Below are positions 1 through 11,407 of a DNA stretch of 64,000 nucleotides, in pieces. Within the stretch, counting starts at the first letter, position 1, and each line of letters opens with the position of its first letter. The notes beneath the pieces were generated by a model. The model made no database searches, was not told the origin of the DNA, and saw only the letters and a list, made by a program, of their open reading frames with translations. Source of the stretch: Plotosus lineatus (lineage: Eukaryota; Chordata; Actinopteri; Siluriformes; Plotosidae); contig CM045751.1 of assembly GCA_024760905.1 (NCBI GenBank), positions 8,062,001 to 8,126,000 of the forward strand, in the 5' to 3' direction. The translations under genes and the position numbers were made by a program.

Positions 1-511
1 CTGTGGTTGTCCAGTCATCTGGAAGCACTTCCTGACTACCCAAAGCCCGTCTCAACTCCTCCTTGAAGACAACACGACACGCTTCCTTTTTCAGCTTCCA
101 CCACTTTGTCTTCTGCTCTGCTTTTGCCTTTTTCACCTTTCTCACCATCAGCGTCATCCTGCACACCACCATCCGATGCTGTTTGGCAACACTCTCACCC
201 ACTACCACTTTGCAGTCAGTCACTGACTTCCTTCAAATTACATCGCCTACACAAGATGTAGCTACCTGTGTGCTCCTACCTCCGCTTTCATAAGTCACCC
301 TATGCTCCAGTTTCTTCTTGAAGAAAGTATTCACCACAGCCATTTCCATCCTTTTTGCAAAATCGATCAACATCTGTCCTTCTGTGTTCCTGTCCTGGAT
401 ACCAAACCTGCCCATCACTTCCTCGTTCCCTCTGTTGCCTGCACCAAACATGTCCATTGAAGTCTGCCCCAATGACCACTCTTTCACCTCTGGGGGTACT
501 CTGCATCAACA
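1..511 (-). mobile_element. RTE-like LINE, endonuclease part (cut by window start)
   Basis: Antisense piece of an RTE-like non-LTR retrotransposon. The minus strand encodes part of an APE-type endonuclease, including a GERVVIGADFNGHV stretch followed by an MGRFG-like segment and VDFAKRMEMAVVNTFF. Frames are broken by indels, so it is inactive. It matches the 5' end of the longer copy at 7383-9835 almost exactly, and it ends at 511 beside the 17-bp sequence acagccacgcccctctc (512-528), which is also found at the other end of the long copy. The element continues left of the window. Confidence 0.8.
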
Positions 512-559
512 ACAGCCACGCCCCTCTCCAATGCGCATTTCACGGGCAACTCTTTTGAG

Positions 560-1500
560 AGACCATAACACTAAAATAAAAACTACAGTGCAGTTAAAGC
601 ACAAGAACAAGAAAGATAAGAGATATATATTAATTCATGCTGTGTCACATGCATTGGTTCCTGAAAGTGTTCTATTTCCTTACATAGTGGGGGTGTCTTT
701 GGGAAGCTCTCCGGTCTTGGTCATGGTGAAGACTGCAGTCTGACAGTTGGAAGGCATGTACAGGTTTGAAGGTGTCTCTTGTGCATCTGATCAGTTCAAA
801 CAGGTGTTATTCATACTGTTAACGAGTGGGTGCCGAAATAATGTTTGTTTTCTAGCTGCCCAACACTTATTGGCCTCCCATTTTCACAAATAAATTGTTT
901 AAAAATCATACAATGTGATTTTCCTGGATTTTTTTTTTACATTCTGTCTCTCAAGCTTGATGTGTACCTATGATGAAAATTACAAACCTCTCTTATCTTT
1001 TTAAATGGGTGAACTTGCACATTTGTACATTGCCCAATACTTATTGGCCCCACTGTATGTATGTGTGTAAAATATCAACAAAAATATAAACAGAACACTT
1101 GTTTTCACTCCCATTTTTCATGAGCTGAACATGAAGATCCTCAACTTTTTTCTATTTACACAAAAGGCCGTTTTCTCTCAAATATTGACTGGACAGCATA
1201 AATATTGCACAGGTGTGCCTAAGGCTGTCCACACTAAAAGGCCACTGTAAAATGTGCAGTTTGATCACAGTCTCAATGCCACTGATGTCGCAAGTTTTGA
1301 GGGACCATGCTGTTGGCTTGCTGACTGCAGGAATTTCCAACAGAGTTGTTACCCATGAATTGAAAGTTTCTTTCTCTTACCATCAGCCAGCTCCAAAGGT
1401 GTTTCAGAGAATTTGGTCGTACATCCAACCAACCTCACGACTGTAAACCATGTGTAACCACACCAGCCCAGGAGCTCCTCATCCAGCATCTTCATCCTTG
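560..1500. mobile_element. Two Tc1-like transposon remnants
   Basis: The first part (about 640-1075) resembles the ends of a Tc1-like transposon: a stretch that on the minus strand reads MTKTRELPKDTP, the usual start of a Tc1-type transposase, and an end sequence cccaatacttattggcccc. The second part (about 1100-1500) resembles the 5' region of a different Tc1-like family and includes a transposase start that reads THELKVSFSYHQPAPKVFQRIW on the plus strand. Neither part encodes a complete transposase. The pair recurs in every unit of the array. Confidence 0.65.
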
Positions 1501-1937
1501 CTCCACCAGTTCCCGCTTTAGTCTGCTTTCCGTGTTTCTCCCCATCTCTAACCGTGACAATGATTTCGCCGTGATCGACTTGCCTTCCCTGTGAACAAAC
1601 TGGTGCATTTTATTGTTGACAGGGAAGGCACTAGATCAAAATGGGTGCGTTTCATTAAAAACGGCTGCGTTTCGTTAAAAACGCTTCGTGTAAAAAAAAA
1701 AAAACACCGTTTCGTTCAAAACGGGTGCGTTTCGTTCAAAACAGGTGCGTTTTCCAAAACGGGTGCGTTTTCCAAAACGGGTGCGCTTCCCAAAGCGGGT
1801 GCGCTTCCCAAAGCGGGTGCGCTTCCCAAAGCGGGTGCGTTTGAAGGCAGGCGATCACGGGGAAATCGTCGTCACTGTTCGACATGCGGAGAAACACGGA
1901 AATCAAACTAAAGCGGGAACTGGTGGAGCACGGAGGA
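1497..1937. repeat. 18-bp minisatellite inside an inverted repeat, unit 1
   Basis: About eight copies of a unit close to ccaaaacgggtgcgtttt occupy about 1720-1850. The flanks, about 1497-1590 and 1848-1937, are imperfect inverted copies of each other (ttgctccaccagttcccgc on the left, its complement on the right). The whole could fold into a long hairpin and looks like a MITE with an expanded internal minisatellite. Short open frames across it are by-products of the repeat. Confidence 0.8.
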
Positions 1938-2049
1938 AGAGGGACAATCTTCTCGCACCAGGAAGAGCGCTGCTCGTCTTTCTAGCCCGTGATTAAGTGA
2001 ACTCTGGTGTTCAGCACTCCACCCGCGTTTAACAGCCACGCCCCTCTCT

Positions 2050-2767
2050 TCTTTTTCTTTCGGCTGTTCCCTTCAGGGGTCGCCACAGCAAATGATCTGC
2101 CTCCATCTCTCCCGATCCTCTGCATCTTCTACTCTTACTCCAACGACCTTCATGTCCGCCTTCACCACATCCATAAATCTTCTCTTTGGTCGTCCTCTGG
2201 GCCTTCTGCCTGGTAGTTCCAACCTCAGCATCCTACTACCAATATACTCACTATCCCTCCTCTGTACATGTCCAAACCATCTCAATCTAGCCTCTCCGAC
2301 TTTGTCTCCAAAACATCGAACATGTGCTGTCCCTCTGATGTACTCGTTTCTGATCCTATCCATCCTCGTTACTCCCAAAGAGAACCTCAACGTTTTCATC
2401 TCTGCTACCTCCAACTCCGACTCCTGTCTTTTCCCCAGGGCCACCGTCTCTAAACCATACAACATCGCTGGCCTCATCACCGTCTTGTACACTTTTCCCT
2501 TCATTCTTGCCGATACGTTCCTATCACACCGGACACTTTTCTCCATCCATTCCAACCGGCCTGCACGCGCTTCTTCACCTCTTTTCCACACTCTCCATTG
2601 CTCTGGATTGTTGAGCCTAAGTACTTAAAATCCTCCACCTTCTTTATCTCTGCCCCCTGTAACCTCACCGTTCCTCTTGAGTCCTTGTCGTTCACACACA
2701 TGTATTCTGTCTTACTGAGACTAACCTTCATTCCCCTCCTTACCAGGGCATACCTCCACCTCTCTAA
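2050..2767 (-). mobile_element. RTE-like LINE, 3' end of reverse transcriptase ORF
   Basis: The minus strand encodes the C-terminal part of an RTE-like ORF, with segments such as [39 protein letters not shown] and [18 protein letters not shown] ending in CCGDP. The 3' end is at about 2050, next to acagccacgcccctct. The copy stops abruptly at 2767, where it joins Tigger-like sequence; the copy at 7383-9835 continues as LINE at that point. Confidence 0.85.
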
Positions 2768-3420
2768 GAATTTTAACCTTTGTGGTGATGGGCAGTTGGC
2801 ATACGTAAATGTTGGAAAGGAAGAGAAGCGTATCTCCTTCCACAACAACTTCAGGCAAATCAGTGTGGGGTTTTTTCTCTTGGTAACGCTTTGCATGGGT
2901 GTATCTCCTTCAGGATGTTCCTTTCTTTTCTTGAACATTTCTAATGTTGGCCTTCTTTTCAAAACCTTACGGAAGTGGCTCATGACCTCATCGTTAAAGG
3001 TGTTCACAGCACTACTAGTGCTTTAGCTTAGCTTTCGTGCGAGCTTCAGCTTTATGAGGGTGATACGTACATAGTACTGTATCAACAACTTCCGGACTTC
3101 CCCAGAACAGTGCAGAGTGACACATAGTATCACAACTTCCAGAAATCGCGCACTTTCCCTCCCTCCCGGTCTCGTTTACCTCGCACGATTTTCGAGTTCG
3201 ACTTCCGGTTCTTGTTCGTTTCCGGGACGGAAAAAACAAAATAATGGATTTTTTGTTCGGATTCCGATTTGTTCGAACTCGAGATTGTTCAGATTCCGAG
3301 GCTCCACTATATTTCAGAAATTATTGAATACTTTGTTGAACTTTGAGTGATTCTGTGACTTCTGACGATGGTTGCAAATTATTTTTCAAACTGTTACTTT
3401 TTTTTTTTTTTTTGCAAAAT
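2768..3420 (-). mobile_element. Tigger/pogo-like DNA transposon remnant
   Basis: The minus strand has a short frame (NDEVMSHFRKVLKRRPTLEMFKKRKEHP) resembling the tail of a Tigger/pogo transposase. The right part (about 3170-3310) carries terminal sequence with repeated ttcgga and ttcgaac motifs ending in aggctccactatattt, typical of Tigger ends in fish. It is about 98% identical by eye to 12121-12770 and 15231-15875. Confidence 0.5.
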
Positions 3421-3433
3421 ACTTTAATATTTC

Positions 3434-5591
3434 TAATCAGGGTCTGCTGGGAACGTTTGGCGGAGCCCCCTGTCCGAGAGGCCTTTAACGCCCACCTCCG
3501 GCAGAGCTACAACCACGTTCCGGAGGAGGCGGGGGACATGGAATCCGAATGGGCCATGTTTCGTGCCTCCATTGCTGAGGCGGCAGCCCATAGCTGTGGC
3601 CGTAAGGTCGTCGGTGCTTGTCGTGGCGGCAATCCCCGAACCCGGTGGTGGACACCTGCGGTGAAGGGGGCCGTCCAGCTGAAGAAGGAGGCCTATCGGG
3701 TTTTATTAGCCTGTGGGACTCCTGAGGCAGCAAACGGGTACCGGCAGGCCAAACGTGCTGCAGCCGAGGCTGTCGCAGATGCAAAATCTCGGGCGTGGGA
3801 GGAGTTCGGTGAGGGCCTGGAGAGTGATTATCGGTTGGCCTCAAAAAGGTTCTGGGCCACCATCCGACGCCTCAGGAGGGGGAAGCAGTTCTTCACAAAC
3901 ACTGTTTACGGTGGAGGTGGGGAGCTGCTTACCTTGACTGGGGATGTTGTTGAGAGGTGGAGGGAATACTTTGAGGACCTTCTCAATCCCACCAACACGC
4001 CCTCCGTGGAAGAGGAAGACCCTGGGGGTTCGGGTGAGGGTCCGCCCATCACTGGAGTGGAGGTCACTGAGGTTGTCAAAAAGCTCCTCGGTGGTCGAGC
4101 TCCGGGTTGGACGAGATCCGCCTGGAATATCTCAGGGCTCTGGATGTTGTAGGACTGTCTTGGTTGACACGTCTCTGCAACATCACGTGGTCATCGGGGG
4201 CTGTACCTCTGGATTGGCAAACTGGGGTGGTGGTCCCAATTTTTAAGAAGGGGGACCGGAGTGTGTGTTCCAATTATCTGGGAATTACACTCCTCAGCCT
4301 ACCTGGGAAAGTCTATGCAGGGGTACTAGAGAGGAGGATCCGACCGATAGTCGAACCTCGGATTCAGGAGGAACAATGTGGTTTTCGCCCTGGCCGCAGC
4401 ACTCTTGACCAACTCTATACGCTCCACAGGATTCTGGAGGGGCATGGGAGTTTGCCCAATCTGTCCACATGTGCTTTGTGGATTTGGAGAAGGCTTTCGA
4501 CCGTGTCCCTCGAAAGATCTTGTGGGGCGTGCTCCGAGAATACGGGCGTTCGGATCCGTTGCTACGAGCTATTCGGTCGCTGTATCACCGAGCCAGAGTT
4601 TGGTCCGTATTGGTAACAGCAGGGCGGATTCGCTTCCAGTGGGAGTTGGAGTCCGCCAAGGCTGTCCTTTGTCACCGATTCTGTTCATAATTTTTATGGA
4701 CAGAATTTCTAGGCGCAGTCAAGGCGATGAGGGTTCTGGTTTGGTGGCCATCAGATATCGTCTCTGCTTTTTGCGGATGATGTTGTCCTTTGGCTTCATC
4801 AAGTCGGGCCCTCCAGCTCTCATTGGAGCGATTCGCAGCTGAGTGCGAAGCAGCCGGGATGAAGATCAGTACCTCCAAGTCCGAGGCCATGGTTCTCAGT
4901 CGGACAATGGTGGAATGCACCCTCCGGGTCGGGAATGAGGTCCTGCCCCAAGTGGAGGAGTTTAAGTATCTTGGGGTCTTGTTTACGAGTGAGGGAAGGA
5001 TGGAGCGAGAGATCGACAGACGGATCGCTGCAGCCTCTGCTGTTAAGCGGTGCCTGTACCGGTCCGTTGTGGTGAAAAAGGAGCTGAGCCGCAAGGCGAA
5101 GCTCTCAATTTACCAGTCGATCTACGTTCCAACCCTCACCTATGGTCACGAGCTTTGGGTAATGACCGAAAGAACAAGATCACGGATACAAGCGGCTGAA
5201 ATGAGCTTTCTTCGCCGGGTGGCGGGTTCTCCCTTAGAGATCGGGTGAGAAGCTCCGCCATCCGGGGAGAGCTCGGAGTAGATCCGCTGCTCCTCCGCAT
5301 TGAGAGGGGCCAGTTGAGGTGGCTCGGGCATCTGGTCAGAATGCCCCCCGGACGCCTCCCTGGTGTGGTGTTTCGGGCATGTCCAACCGGGAAGAGACCC
5401 CGGGGTCGACCGAGAACACGCTGGAGGGACTATGTCTCTCGGCTTGTCTGGGACCGCCTCGGTGTCCCCCCGGGAGAGTTGGAGGAAGTAGCTCGGGAGA
5501 GGGATGTCTGGACCTCTTTGCTAAGGTTGCTGCCCCCGCGACCCGACCCTGGACTAAGCGGAAGAAGATGATGATGATGATGACGATGATG
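3434..5591 (+). mobile_element. I/Nimb-like LINE, 5'-truncated, with target-site duplication
   Basis: A 2158-bp non-LTR retrotransposon copy. In order it encodes the linker before the reverse transcriptase (REAFNAHLRQSYNHVP), RT motifs (VVVPIFKKGDR, EEQCGFRPGRSTLDQ, MCFVDLEKAFDRVPR, GVRQGCPLSPILFIIFMDR), then SKSEAMVLSR and a C-terminal GQLRWLGHLVRMP segment. It ends in a (GAT)n tail. The 13-bp actttaatatttc flanks both sides (3421-3433 and 5592-5604). Frameshifts, including one across the catalytic FADD region, make it inactive. Clade assignment is from memory and uncertain. Confidence 0.85.
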
Positions 5592-5604
5592 ACTTTAATA
5601 TTTC

Positions 5605-6640
5605 ACTGTAAAAGATAAGACAAACATTCATTAAAATTCTGCACTTGCATGATGTACACAGGAAATAGAACACTTTCAGGACAAATGCCCAATACTTATT
5701 GGCCCCACTGTGTGTGTGTGTATAGATATAAATTCATGCTGTGTCATATATATAGCCTGTGTAAACCTCTCTTATCTTTTTAAATGGGTGAACTTTTTTT
5801 TTGCACATTTTTACTCCAATTCTTATTGGCCCCACTGCGTGTTTGTGTATATATATTAATATGATTATTAAGTCATGCTGTGTCACATGCATTGGTCCTG
5901 AAAGTGTTCTATTTCCTTACATAGTGGGGGTGTCTTTGGGAAGCTCTCTGGTCTTGGTCATGGTGAAGACTGCAGTCTGACAGTTGGAAGGCATGTACAG
6001 GTTTGAAGGTGTCTCTTATGCATCTGATCAGTTCAAACAGGTGTTATTCATACTGTTCACGAGTGGGTGCCGAAATAATGTTTGTTTTCTAGCTGCCCAA
6101 CACTTATTGGCCTCCCATTTTCACACATAAATTGTTTAAAAATCATACAATGTGATTTCCTGGATTTTTTTTTTACATTCTGTCTCTCAAGCTTGATGTG
6201 TACCTATGACAAAATTACAAACCTCTCTTATCTTTTTAAATGGGTGAACTCGCACGTTTTTACATTGCCCAATACTTATTGGCCCCACTGTATGTATGTG
6301 TGTAAAATATCAACAAAAATATAAACAGAACACTTGTTTTCACTCCCATTTTTCATGAGCTGAACATGAAGATCCTCAACTTTTTTCTATTTACACAAAA
6401 GGCCAACCAACCTGGTTTATGGTCACCTTCAAAAAGCTTGTGAAAGGCCATGCTTATTCTGTGACAGGAGTGGAGGAGTTGGAATACAAAGGAAAGCTTG
6501 TAAAGTTGATTCGCACAAGGTAAACCATGTGTAACCACACCAGCCCAGGAGCTCCTCATCCAGCATCTTCATCTTTGCTCCACCAGTTCCCGCTTTAGTC
6601 TGCTTTCCGTGTTTCTCCACATCTCTAACCGTGACTATGA
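5605..6640. mobile_element. Tc1-like remnants with a captured foreign segment
   Basis: The same Tc1-like material as at 560-1500, but with extra end sequence at 5690-5840 and an inverted pair at about 5658-5680 and 5896-5920. The second Tc1 remnant here lacks most of its usual sequence: after the shared aaaaggcc it jumps to aaccaacct, and 106 foreign bases (6414-6519) precede gtaaacc. Confidence 0.65.
6414..6519 (+). pseudogene. Captured calpain exon fragment
   Basis: This 106-bp stretch is absent from the other copies of the Tc1-like remnant. On the plus strand it reads [19 protein letters not shown] followed by [17 protein letters not shown] with no stop. That matches the part of the calpain cysteine protease core around the active-site histidine (KGHAYSVTG). 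It is followed directly by gtaaac, which would serve as a splice donor, so it looks like one end of an exon. No other calpain exon is seen in the window, so this is an isolated fragment. Calpain identification is by recall of the family motif. Confidence 0.75.
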
Positions 6641-7265
6641 TTTCGCCATGATCTACTTGCCTTCCCTGTGAACAAACTGGTGCATTTTATTGTTGACAGG
6701 GAAGGCACCAGATCAAAATGGGTGCGTTTCATTAAAAACGGCTGCGTTTCGTTAAAAAAACGCTTCGTTAAAGAAAAAAAAACCGTTCCGATCAAAACGG
6801 GTGGGTTTTTCCCAAAACGGGTGGGTTTTTCCCAAAACGGGTGGGTTTTTCCCAAAACGGGTAGGTCTGCCAAAACGGGTGGGCTTTCCAAAACGGGTGG
6901 GTTCCCCAAAACGGGTGGGGTTTCCAAAACGGGTGGGTTCCCCAAAACGGGTGGGTTTCCCAAAACGGGTGGGCTTCCCAAAACGGGTGGGTTCCCCAAA
7001 ACGGGTGGGTTTCCCAAAACGGGTGGGGCTCCCCAAAACGGGTGGGGTTCCCAAAACGGGTGGTGTTGCCAAAACGGGTGGGTTTCTCAAAACGGGTGGG
7101 TTTCCCAAAACGGGTGCGCCTGCCAAAACGGGTGCGCTACCCAACGCGGGTGCGCTTCCCAAAGCGGGTGCGTTTGTTGGCAGGCGATCACGGGGAAATC
7201 GTCGTCACTGTTCGAGATGCGGAGAAACACGGAAATCAAACTCAAGCGGGAACTGGTGGAGCACG
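6560..7265. repeat. Expanded minisatellite inside an inverted repeat, unit 2
   Basis: About 20 copies of an 18-19 bp unit near cccaaaacgggtgggttt fill about 6795-7175, more than in units 1, 3 and 4. Units here mostly carry gggtggg rather than gggtgcg, giving closely spaced G runs on the plus strand. The flanks (about 6578-6670 and 7180-7265) are inverted copies of each other, as in unit 1. Confidence 0.85.
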
Positions 7266-7382
7266 GAGGAAGAGGGACAATCTTCTCGCACCAGGAAAAG
7301 CGCTGCTAGTCTTTATAACCCATGATTAAGTGAACTCTGGTGTTCAGCACTCCACCCGCGTTTAACAGCCACGCCCCCTCTC

Positions 7383-9835
7383 TTCTTTTTCTTTCGGCTG
7401 TTCCCTTCAGGGGTCGCCACAGCATATGATCTGCCTCCATCTCTCCTTATCCTCTGCATCTTCTACTCTTACTCCAACGACCTTCATGTCCGCCTTCACC
7501 ACATCCATAAATCTTCTCTTTGGTCTTCCTCTGGGCCTTCTGCCTGGTAGTTCCAACCTCAGCATCCTACTACCAATATACTCACTATCCCTCCTCTGTA
7601 CATGTCCAAACCATCTCAATCGAGCCTCTCCGACTTTGTCTCCAAAACATCGAACATGTGCTGTCCCTCTGATGTACTCGTTTCTGATCCTATCCATCCT
7701 CGTTACTCCCAAAGAGAACCTCAACGTTTTCATCTCTGCTACCTCCAACTCCGACTCCTGTCTTTTCCCCAGGGCCACCGTCTCTAAACCATACAACATC
7801 GCTGGCCTCATCACCGTCTTGTACACTTTTCCCTTCATTCTTGCCGATACGCTCCTTTCACACCGGACACTTTTCTCCATCCATTCCAACCGGCCTGCAC
7901 GCGCTTCTTCACCTCTTTTCCACACTCTCCATTGCTCTGGATTGTTGAGCCTAAGTACTTAAAATCCTCCACCTTGTTTATCACTGCCCCCTGTAACCTC
8001 ACCGTTCCTCTTGGGTCCTTGTCGTTCACACACATGTATTCTGTCTTACTGAGACTAACCTTCATTCCCCTCCTTTCCAGGGCATACCTCCACCTCTCTA
8101 GATTTTCCTCCACTTGTTCTCTGCTCTCACTACAGATCACGATGTCATCTGCAAACATCATAGTCCATGCAGATTCTTGTCTAACCTCGTCTGTCAGCCT
8201 GTCCATCACCATAGCAAACAAGAAGGGGCTCAGAGCTGACCCTTGATGCAGTCCCACCTCCACCTCGAACTCTTCTGTCACACCGACAGCACACCTCACC
8301 AGTGTCTTACAACTCTCATACATGTCCTGCACCACTCTAACATACTTCTCTGCCACTCCAGACTTCCTCATACAATACCACAGTTCTTCTCTCGGCACCC
8401 TGTCATATGCTTTCTCCAGATCCACAAAGGCACAATGCAGCTCCTTCTGACCTTCTCTGTACTTCTCTGTTAACATCCTCAAAGCAAACACTGCATCTGT
8501 GGTGCTCTTTCTTGGCATGAAACCAAACTGTTGTTCACAAATGCTGACCTCTGCCCTTAGTCTAGCTTCCACTATTCTTTCCCCATAACTTCATTGTATG
8601 GCTCATCAACTTTATCCCTGTGTAGTTGCCACAACTCTGTACATCTCCCTTGTTCCTAAAAATGGGCACAAGCACACTTCTCCTCCATTCCTCCGGCATC
8701 TGCTCACTTTCTGAGACCTTGTTGAATAGTCTTGTCAGAAAATCTACTGCTACCTCCCCTAGACACTTGCATACCTCAACTCATCAGGGCCAACTGCCTT
8801 TCCACTCTTCATCCTCTTCAATGCCCTCCTCACTTCTCCCTTCCTAATCTTTGCTGCTTCCTGGTCCTCAACGGTCACCCCTTCTACTCTTTTTCTCTCT
8901 CATTTTCCTCATTCATCAGCTCTTCAAAGTACTCTTTCCATCTTCCCAGCACACTTCTGTCATCAGTCAATACATTTCCTTCTCTGTCCTTTATCACTCT
9001 AACTTGCTGCACGTCTTTCCCATCTCTATTTCTCTGCTGTGCTAACCTGTATAAATCATTTTCTCCTCCTTACTGTCCAACCTATCATACAAGTCATCAT
9101 ACGCCCTCTGTTTGGCCTTTGACAACCGCTACCTTCGCCTTACGCTGTGTCTCCCTGTACTGCTGTTTACTCTCTTCGGTCCTCTCTGTGTCCCACTTCT
9201 TCTTAGCGAACGTCTTCTTTTGTACACACTCCTGCACTTCCTCATTCCACCACCAAGTTTCCTTATCTACTTTACTTCCAGAGGACACACCAAGTACTCT
9301 CCTACCGGTCTCCTGATCACATTGGCTGTGGTTGTCCAGTCATCTGGAAGCACTTCCTGACTACCCAAAGCCCGTCTCAACTCCTCCTTGAAGACAACAC
9401 GACACGCTTCCTTTTTCAGCTTCCACCACTTTGTCTTCTGCTCTGCTTTTGCCTTTTCACCTTTCTCACCATCAGCGTCATCCTGCACACCACCATCCGA
9501 TGCTGTTTGGCAACACTCTCACCCACTACCACTTTGCAGTCAGTCACTGACTTCCTTCAAATTACATCGCCTACACAAGATGTAGCTACCTGTGTGCTCC
9601 TACCTCCGCTTTCATAAGTCACCCTATGCTCCAGTTTCTTCTTGAAGAAAGTATTCACCACAGCCATTTCCATCCTTTTTGCAAAATCGATCAACATCTG
9701 TCCTTCTGTGTTCCTGTCCTGGATACCAAACCTGCCCATCACTTCCTCGTTCCCTCTGTTGCCTGCACCAAACATGTCCATTGAAGTCTGCCCCAATGAC
9801 CACTCTTTCACCTCTGGGGGGACTCTGCATCAACA
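7383..9835 (-). mobile_element. RTE-like LINE, longest copy, with target-site duplication
   Basis: A 2453-bp copy read on the minus strand. In order: APE endonuclease part (ERVVIGADFNGHV, 9.7-9.8 kb), linker (KTKWWKLKKEACRVVF, ETWWWNEEVQECVQKK), then reverse transcriptase with CEQQFGFMPRKSTTDAVFAL, VDLEKAYDRVPREELW, LHQGSALSPFLFAMVMDRL and the catalytic MMFADDIVICSE, then the C-terminal region ending at about 7407. Stops and frameshifts split it, so it is inactive. The endonuclease start is missing (5' truncation). The flanks acagccacgcccctctc at 9836-9852 and a version with one extra C at 7365-7382 form the target-site duplication. Confidence 0.85.
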
Positions 9836-9879
9836 ACAGCCACGCCCCTCTCCAATGCACATTTCACGGGCAACTCTTT

Positions 9880-10830
9880 TGAGAGACCATAACACTAAAA
9901 TAAAAACTACAGTGCAGTTAAAGCACAAGAACAAGAAAGATAAGAGATATATATTAATTCATGCTGTGTCACATGCATTGGTTCCTGAAAGTGTTCTATT
10001 TCCTTACATAGTGGGGTGTCTTTGGGAAGCTCTCCGGTCTTGGTCATGGTGAAGACTGCAGTCTGACAGTTGGAAGGCATGTACAGGTTTGAAGGTGTCT
10101 CTTGTGCATCTGATCAGTTCAAACAGGTGTTATTCATACTGTTAACGAGTGGGTGCCGAAATAATGTTTGTTTTCTAGCTGCCCAACACTTATTGGCCTC
10201 CCATTTTCACAAATAAATTGTTTAAAAATCATACAATGTGATTTCCTGGATTTTTTTACATGCTGTCTCTCAAGCTTGATGTGTACCTATGATGAAAATT
10301 ACAAACCTCTCTTATCTTTTTAAATGGGTGAACTTGCACATTTGTACATTGCCCAATACTTATTGGCCCCACTGTATGTATGTGTGTAAAATATCAACAA
10401 AAATATAAACAGAACACTTGTTTTCACTCCCATTTTTCATGAGCTGAACATGAAGATCCTCAACTTTTTTCTATTTACACAAAAGGCCGTTTTCTCTCAA
10501 ATATTGACTGGACAGCATAAATATTGCACAGGTGTGCCTAAGGCTGTCCACACTAAAAGGCCACTGTAAAATGTGCAGTTTGATCACAGTCTCAATGCCA
10601 CTGATGTCGCAAGTTTTGAGGGACCATGCTGTTGGCTTGCTGACTGCAGGAATTTCCAACAGAGTTGTTACCCATGAATTGAAAGTTTCTTTCTCTTACC
10701 ATCAGCCAGCTCCAAAGGTGTTTCAGAGAATTTGGTCGTACATCCAACCAACCTCACGACTGTAAACCATGTGTAACCACACCAGCCCAGGAGCTCCTCA
10801 TCCAGCATCTTCATCCTTGCTCCACCAGTT
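9880..10830. mobile_element. Two Tc1-like transposon remnants, unit 2 end
   Basis: Near-identical to 560-1500, with the same order of the MTKTRELPKDTP-encoding remnant and the second Tc1-like remnant. It differs by a few small indels, for example a shorter T run near 10255. No functional transposase. Confidence 0.65.
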
Positions 10831-11295
10831 CCCGCTTTAGTCTGCTTTCCGTGTTTCTCCCCATCTCTAACCGTGACAATGATTTCGCCGTGATCGACTT
10901 GCCTTCCCTGTGAACAAACTGGTGCATTTTATTGTTGACAGGGAAGGCACTAGATCAAAATGGGTGCGTTTCATTAAAAACGGCTGCGTTTCGTTAAAAA
11001 CGCTTCGTGTAAAAAAAAAAAAAACACCGTTTCGTTCAAAACGGGTGCGTTTCGTTCAAAACAGGTGCGTTTTCCAAAACGGGTGCGCTTCCCAAAGCGG
11101 GTGCGCTTCCCAAAGCGGGTGCGCTTCCCAAAGCGGGTGCGCTTCCCAAAGCGGGTGCGCTTCCCAAAGCGGGTGCGCTTCCCAAAGCGGGTGCGTTTGA
11201 AGGCAGGCGATCACGGGGAAATCGTCGTCACTGTTCGAGATGCGGAGAAACACGGAAATCAAACTAAAGCGGGAACTGGTGGAGCACGGAGGAAG
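10816..11295. repeat. Minisatellite inside an inverted repeat, unit 3
   Basis: About nine copies of the 18-bp unit at about 11035-11205, mostly the cccaaagcgggtgcgctt variant. Inverted flanks at about 10816-10905 and 11208-11295. Confidence 0.8.
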
Positions 11296-11407
11296 AGGGA
11301 CAATCTTCTCGCACCAGGAAGAGCGCTGCTCGTCTTTCTAGCCCGTGATTAAGTGAACGCTGGTGTTCAGCGCTCCACCCTCGTTTAACAGCCACGCCCC
11401 TCTCTTC

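Noticed and set aside
1591..1996. Open frames of 80-230 residues with repeated FPKRVR, KTGGF or PVLGN units, here and at 6.7-7.3, 10.9-11.3, 14.0-14.5 and 19.2-20.1 kb
   Set aside because: They are readings of the 18-bp minisatellite, which is open in several frames on both strands because its length is a multiple of three. No start context or domain supports them.
2092..2628. 178-residue plus-strand frame repeated at 7426, 11448 and 14555
   Set aside because: It is the antisense shadow of the RTE-like reverse-transcriptase ORF on the minus strand.
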